A stretch of DNA of 64,000 nucleotides. Source: Pyricularia pennisetigena (taxonomy: Eukaryota > Ascomycota > Sordariomycetes > Magnaporthales > Pyriculariaceae). A program made the translations under genes and the position numbers. The notes below the pieces were generated by a model. The model was not told the origin of the DNA. It made no database searches and saw nothing but the letters and a program-made list of their open reading frames with translations. The stretch spans positions 1,912,816 to 1,976,815 of the forward strand of contig NC_043744.1 in the NCBI RefSeq assembly GCF_004337985.1, in the 5' to 3' direction. Shown here piece by piece: positions 62,019-64,000 of this stretch. Every line of letters starts with the position of its first letter. Within the stretch, counting starts at the first letter, position 1.

Positions 62019-62345
62019 TTACCTGGGCTTGTACGTCTGCCAGGCTGTAGATAGAGTCAGCAAAGCCGCCGCCATCGAGTCTATGCGGAGCTTGGCCGAT
62101 TACGGGCCGAGGAAAGTCGAGAACTTACCAGCAATGCCGAAGGGGGCAAAGAAGCCAGTGGCCATGAAGAGCCAGTACCTGACAAAGAAGAACTTGGTCT
62201 TGGGGTTGAAGGGAATGTTGGTGTAAGGACCCTCGGGGTAGTGGTACGGCGACGAGAGCCGGGCACGGGTTGCGTGGAAGGCGCGGCGGGAGACGAGCGA
62301 GGTCGTGGTGCGCTGGGCAGCGCGGGCTGCAGCGGCGGAGATCAT
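62019..62345 (-). CDS. COX8: Cytochrome c oxidase subunit COX8 (subunit VIIc family)
   Basis: Exons 62345-62129 and 62044-62019 give 80 aa. The last exon supplies only the tail AWQTYKPR and the stop, so it is easy to miss; the 84-nt intron has GTAAGT and CTACAG ends. The mature subunit is a single-span inner-membrane protein of respiratory complex IV. The presequence (about 1-30) is Arg/Ala/Thr-rich, ending in a typical RRAFHATRA processing region. The mature part has the conserved PYHYPEGPYTNIPFNPKTKFF block and one membrane span, WLFMATGFFAPFGIAAWQTY. Length and order match fungal COX8. The PPR gene converges on it from the left and MTR4 diverges on the right. Confidence 0.93.
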
Positions 62346-62430
62346 CTGGATTGGGCGAGCAGATGGGGTGTTAGCTGCAAGTTAAAAAGGTCAATTGGCT
62401 CCGCGGAGAGGCTCTAGAGGCACTACACAC
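62346..62430 (-). other. Likely 5'-UTR intron of COX8 ending at the ATG
   Basis: On the minus strand, CAAG is followed by GTGTGTAG; a branch-like GCTAAC lies about 30 nt before the 3' end, and AATCCAG is followed directly by the start codon. The 85-nt length fits the other introns here. If used, the start codon is the first three bases of the second transcript exon. Confidence 0.5.
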
Positions 62431-62471
62431 CTTGATGTTTGGTTGAGAGGAGATTTTTCTTAAAGCTTTGT

Positions 62472-62502
62472 ATTGGTGACGTTGAATGCTTTCACGGATT
62501 GG
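62472..62502 (-). promoter_or_regulatory. Two CCAAT boxes upstream of COX8
   Basis: ATTGG on the plus strand at 62472-62476 and 62498-62502 reads as CCAAT on the COX8 strand, 127-157 bp upstream of its ATG. CCAAT boxes bound by the Hap2/3/5 complex are typical of fungal respiratory genes. Two further copies (62350 and 62394) fall in the likely leader intron. Confidence 0.35.
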
Positions 62503-62913
62503 CGAGCTTCAGATTCCTACAGTCAGTGAGTGGTGTGACATTCTCTTCCCGGCTTGCTCCTGGCGCACGGACCAGTTGACGGCTAAAGCGGACCATCCAT
62601 TTCACCGCCTCCGTCATGCCTGTCGAAATTCCATTTACTGCCATCCCACTTTGGCCATCACCCAGACTTTTTTTTCCTACCCTTGCATCGATTGGCGCGC
62701 GCCCTTTTGATACTGACCCAGCTGCATTGACGCAAGTGCATGCTGCAATAAAGCTAAAGGAAAAAAAAAATTCGGAGGCGTGTTGCTCTTTGTAGAACAC
62801 TGCTTATCCGAGTTTATTATCCTTTTACTTTTCCCTTTTTTTCTTTTCACATCTCATCCCAACTAGAAATCTAGCCCCTGTTTGGTGGACATCAATCTTG
62901 AGCTCCGCCAGCC
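62503..62913. other. Remainder of the COX8/MTR4 divergent promoter region
   Basis: CT/T-rich DNA precedes the MTR4 start, including a pyrimidine tract at about 62815-62850. There is no coding capacity beyond short chance frames. Confidence 0.5.
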
Positions 62914-64000
62914 ATGGCGGACTTGTTCGACGTTTTCGACGAGCAGCCAGAGGCGCCGGCGGTCGACTTGGATCGCAACGCGTCTGACACCAAATCCAAG
63001 AAGACTAAAAAGTCAAAGCGTGACAAGAGCAAGGATAAGAGTAAAAAGCGCAAGGCTGACGGCCATGTGAAAAATTTGGGTGCTGAGGAGAAGAACGGCG
63101 CTGAGGTGCAGCCTGAGCCTCAAGAGGACGTTGAAATGGCTAATGGCACGCAGCCATCGACGGGTGACGCCGGCTCAGAGGACTCCTCGTCAGATGAGCA
63201 TCAAGAAACCAAGCGACGAAAGAAGGAGGGCGAGGCCGAACCGATCCTTACCGACACCTTCGAGACTGCCCAATCGAGACAGGTTGCTGCAGCGGAGGGC
63301 TTCGGCGGCAAGGAGGAGGATTCACTAGTGCTTTCGCATAACATCCAGCATCAAGTTGCCTTGCCGCCCGATCTCGACTACGTCTATGTTCCCCTGTCGG
63401 AGCACAAGCCGCCCGAGGAGCCTGCGCGAAAGTATGCATTCAAACTCGACCCCTTTCAGAGCATATCGGTCGCTTCGATCGAGCGCGATGAGAGTGTACT
63501 AGTCTCCGCGCACACCAGTGCTGGAAAGACTGTAGTTGCCGAGTATGCGATTGCGCACTGCCTCAAGAGAAATCAGAGAGTTATCTACACGAGCCCGATC
63601 AAGGCACTCAGCAACCAGAAGTTCAGAGACTTCCAGGCCGAGTTTGGCGATGTTGGCTTGATGACTGGTGATGTCACCATCAATCCAACCGCCAGCTGCC
63701 TTGTCATGACAACGGAAATTTTGCGTTCCATGTTGTACCGCGGTTCAGAAATCACGCGCGAGGTGGGATGGGTTGTGTTCGACGAGATCCACTACATGCG
63801 TGATGCAACCCGAGGTGTCGTGTGGGAGGAGACCATCATCATGTTGCCTGACAAGGTTCGCTACGTTTTTCTGTCGGCCACCATCCCAAATGCTTTCCAA
63901 TTCGCCGAATGGATAGCCAAGATTCACCGACAGGCCTGTCACGTTGTTTACACCGACTTCCGCCCGACCCCCCTCCAGAACTACTGTTTCCCCGCTGGAG
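62914..64000 (+). CDS. MTR4: Exosome-associated DExH RNA helicase MTR4/DOB1, N-terminal part (runs off right edge)
   Basis: The ATG at 62914 (context CAGCCATGG) opens 362 codons without an intron to the edge. Mtr4 is the ATP-dependent 3'-5' RNA helicase of the TRAMP complex; it feeds rRNA precursors and aberrant nuclear RNAs to the exosome. The first 110 residues are charged, with Lys-rich and Glu/Asp-rich patches and a likely nuclear localisation signal. The helicase core then shows FKLDPFQ (Q-type region, 176-182), Walker [10 protein letters not shown] (198-206), [11 protein letters not shown] (motif Ia), TGDVTINP and [12 protein letters not shown], the DExH box VVFDEIHYM (Asp290-His293) and FLSATIPN (motif III, 319-326). 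DEIH with SAHTSAGKT separates Mtr4/Ski2 from DEAD-box helicases, and the short N-terminus favours Mtr4 over Ski2. The C-terminal half with the arch domain is outside the window. Confidence 0.96.
   Translation, partial: MADLFDVFDEQPEAPAVDLDRNASDTKSKKTKKSKRDKSKDKSKKRKADGHVKNLGAEEKNGAEVQPEPQEDVEMANGTQPSTGDAGSEDSSSDEHQETKRRKKEGEAEPILTDTFETAQSRQVAAAEGFGGKEEDSLVLSHNIQHQVALPPDLDYVYVPLSEHKPPEEPARKYAFKLDPFQSISVASIERDESVLVSAHTSAGKTVVAEYAIAHCLKRNQRVIYTSPIKALSNQKFRDFQAEFGDVGLMTGDVTINPTASCLVMTTEILRSMLYRGSEITREVGWVVFDEIHYMRDATRGVVWEETIIMLPDKVRYVFLSATIPNAFQFAEWIAKIHRQACHVVYTDFRPTPLQNYCFPAG

Overview
The window is nuclear chromosomal DNA of a filamentous ascomycete, most likely a Sordariomycete. The evidence is short GT-AG introns (57-241 nt, mostly 60-130), GC-rich wobble positions in exons, long CT-rich or AT-rich intergenic DNA, and a het-c gene of the filamentous-fungal type. 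A placement near Magnaporthales or Diaporthales is only an impression from the style of the intergenic DNA and could not be tested. Fifteen genes are supported: thirteen complete and two cut by the window edges. Introns hide parts of several genes, so I rebuilt the exons by hand from splice signals and reading-frame continuity.

Left block (1-27 kb): an orotidine-5'-phosphate decarboxylase gene running off the left edge (-), a 3-exon BTB/POZ protein (-), a PP2C phosphatase (+), the 7-exon heterokaryon-incompatibility gene het-c (-), the sphingolipid fatty-acid 2-hydroxylase SCS7 (+), a U2AF65/RBM39-like SR splicing factor (+), the wybutosine enzyme TRM12/TYW2 (-), an SDR oxidoreductase (-) and a C2H2 transcription factor with four zinc fingers (-). 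Two assembly gaps lie here, one inside a poly-A run and one beside a run of 24 G.

Middle block (27.1-53.7 kb): about 26.5 kb with no gene I can support. It has mixed base composition, many long A/T homopolymers, purine and pyrimidine microsatellites and scattered TAGGTAGGT motifs. It lies between the promoter side of the C2H2 regulator and the 3' end of YME1. It is the most unusual feature of the window.

Right block (53.7-64 kb): tightly packed housekeeping genes, namely the mitochondrial i-AAA protease YME1 (-), the N-glycosylation factor ALG14 (+), mitochondrial ribosomal protein mS23/RSM25 (-), a PPR protein (+), cytochrome c oxidase subunit COX8 (-), and the exosome helicase MTR4 (+) running off the right edge. 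Four of these six act, or very probably act, in mitochondria. mS23 and the PPR gene are divergent and share a promoter region of about 480 bp. I found no convincing tRNA, 5S rRNA, intact transposon or CRISPR array. I did not find a clearly new multi-gene system; the best leads are the gene desert and the het-c locus.
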